Below are positions 63,604-64,000 of a DNA stretch of 64,000 nucleotides, piece by piece. The position numbers were made by a program, and so were the translations under genes. The stretch comes from Sediminicola sp963974715. Its GTDB lineage: Bacteria; Bacteroidota; Bacteroidia; Flavobacteriales; Flavobacteriaceae. The DNA is taken from assembly GCA_963974715.1 (NCBI GenBank), contig CAXBDK010000005.1, forward strand, positions 247,152 through 311,151, in the 5' to 3' direction. Below the pieces are notes generated by a model. That model was not told where the DNA came from. It saw only the letters and a list, made by a program, of their open reading frames with translations, and made no database searches. The stretch's first letter is position 1; each line of letters opens with the position of its first letter.

Positions 63604-63946
63604 AAACGATTCCAAATGTAGGTCCGGGACGGAAATTTGGTGGATGGAAAGGTCCATGTGAAAAAATGCGGCCGACCGGCAACAATTTTTCGTGGGGCAA
63701 AGGTATTGTCCTATGGCCGATCGGCATGGAACGTGGTCGATGATGGTCCTAGGGTGGAACACAGTATGTAGGGGCATGAACGGTCACTAATATCCCGCGG
63801 ACCATTGGGATATGGTATAAAGAACCCCTTATTTACAGGTAGTCTATGGTAAGATCGGAAAAAAATAGGCCAGGGAAGAAATAACATATCTTCCCTGACC
63901 ATTCAACAATTGCTCAAACTAACTCAAAAAGGTATGGCCATTTTCT
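63604..63946. other. Intergenic region, 343 nt
   Basis: Contains a strong hairpin (63871-63897) and no recognised gene. An open frame of about 50 codons runs through part of it without a start or similarity. Confidence 0.4.
63857..63900 (-). terminator. Terminator on the minus strand near the right edge
   Basis: CAGGGAAGA (63871-63879) pairs with TCTTCCCTG (63889-63897); on the minus strand it is followed by GCCTATTTTTTT. It probably ends the gene that the group II intron interrupts or follows. Confidence 0.75.
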
Positions 63947-64000
63947 ATCGAGTAAAACCGGGCATCGCAGCTCCGATATTCTCACGGAACCGTACGTGAC
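63947..64000 (-). mobile_element. 3' end of a group II intron (domain V half and domain VI), cut by the window edge
   Basis: Read on the minus strand, the last 54 bases hold ACGTACGGTTC followed by CGTGAGA, as in the 3' strand of domain V and the linker of Bacteroidota group II introns. Then comes a stem-loop with arms ATCGGAG and CTCGAT. An unpaired A seven bases before the end fits the branch-point adenosine, and TACTCGAT is a usual 3' terminus (ending AT). The 5' half of domain V with the catalytic triad and the rest of the intron lie outside the window. Based on remembered family features, so moderate confidence. Confidence 0.55.

Noticed and set aside
63604..63760. Open frame of about 50 codons with a GRSAWNVVDDGPR-like translation
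   Set aside because: No start codon in a good place, no family similarity and no control signals.
1..64000. CRISPR arrays, tRNA or rRNA genes, tmRNA
   Set aside because: No regular spaced repeats, cloverleaf-like sequence or rRNA stretches were noticed; smpB has no tmRNA beside it.

Overview
The window is a chromosomal segment of a member of the Bacteroidota, most likely a marine Flavobacteriaceae. The evidence is a PorP/SprF-type protein of the type IX secretion family, a lipoprotein TamA next to a very long TamB, many short lipoproteins and beta-barrels with Bacteroidota-style signal peptides, DUF6503, AraC regulators of the flavobacterial kind, and the near absence of strong Shine-Dalgarno sequences. 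GC looks moderate, genes are closely packed, and no rRNA or tRNA was seen.

Layout. 1-6800: the 3' part of clpB, a TetR regulator, a PorP/SprF-SPOR protein, a histidine-phosphatase lipoprotein, a DUF6503 lipoprotein and smpB. 6900-14600: two PA2169-type four-helix proteins, a membrane acyltransferase, hsp20, a third PA2169-type protein, a membrane-anchored atypical kinase-like protein, a Pycsar-effector-type membrane protein with a decayed HD domain, a VOC protein and a small GNAT. 14585-17659: a histidine kinase with a cNMP-binding-like domain, paired with a response regulator fused to a thioredoxin-reductase-like flavoprotein that has lost its CxxC. 17891-23166: two Tat-exported ferritin-like proteins, then a sigma-54 enhancer-binding protein divergent from pirin and yceI behind a -24/-12-like promoter. 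23389-38126: a TolB-like propeller protein, TamA/TamB, a small outer-membrane barrel, CsbD, an AI-2E-family exporter, and a 1242-residue lipoprotein joining a degenerate metallophosphatase, the same kinase-like domain and a BamA-type barrel.

38658-51802: nitroreductase, SLC13 permease, then a run of small stress-type genes (PA2169, DUF1328, a small acidic lipoprotein, lmo0937-like, YciF). They are mixed with two paralogous AraC regulators, a catalytically dead SRAP (YedK/HMCES) homologue and an AraC/response-regulator/CHASE3-kinase operon. 52104-59509: SDR oxidoreductase, a cysteine-less ArsC-like protein, a HELGH metallopeptidase, GH3, a cysteine-rich copper-storage-type protein, an M28 peptidase, VOC and YoaK. 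59493-62625: a five-gene operon running response regulator, kinase, Usp-like, lipocalin-like, YoaK. The right end holds a DoxX-like remnant, DUF4180 and, on the minus strand, what looks like the 3' end (half of domain V plus domain VI) of a group II intron cut by the window edge.

Taken together this looks like a stress, redox and envelope region: chaperones (ClpB, Hsp20), oxidative and metal protection (ferritin-like, Csp, YciF, pirin), many small general-stress families, and several signalling pairs. Three stress or envelope genes (csbD, the Csp gene and the small barrel) share a CGTCAAT motif ending 82-89 nt before their start codons; hsp20 carries a related sequence farther upstream. The most unusual content is the kinase-like family (GDWDRH ... 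DRDxAF motifs), present both as a stand-alone membrane-anchored protein and inside a phosphatase/kinase/beta-barrel fusion.
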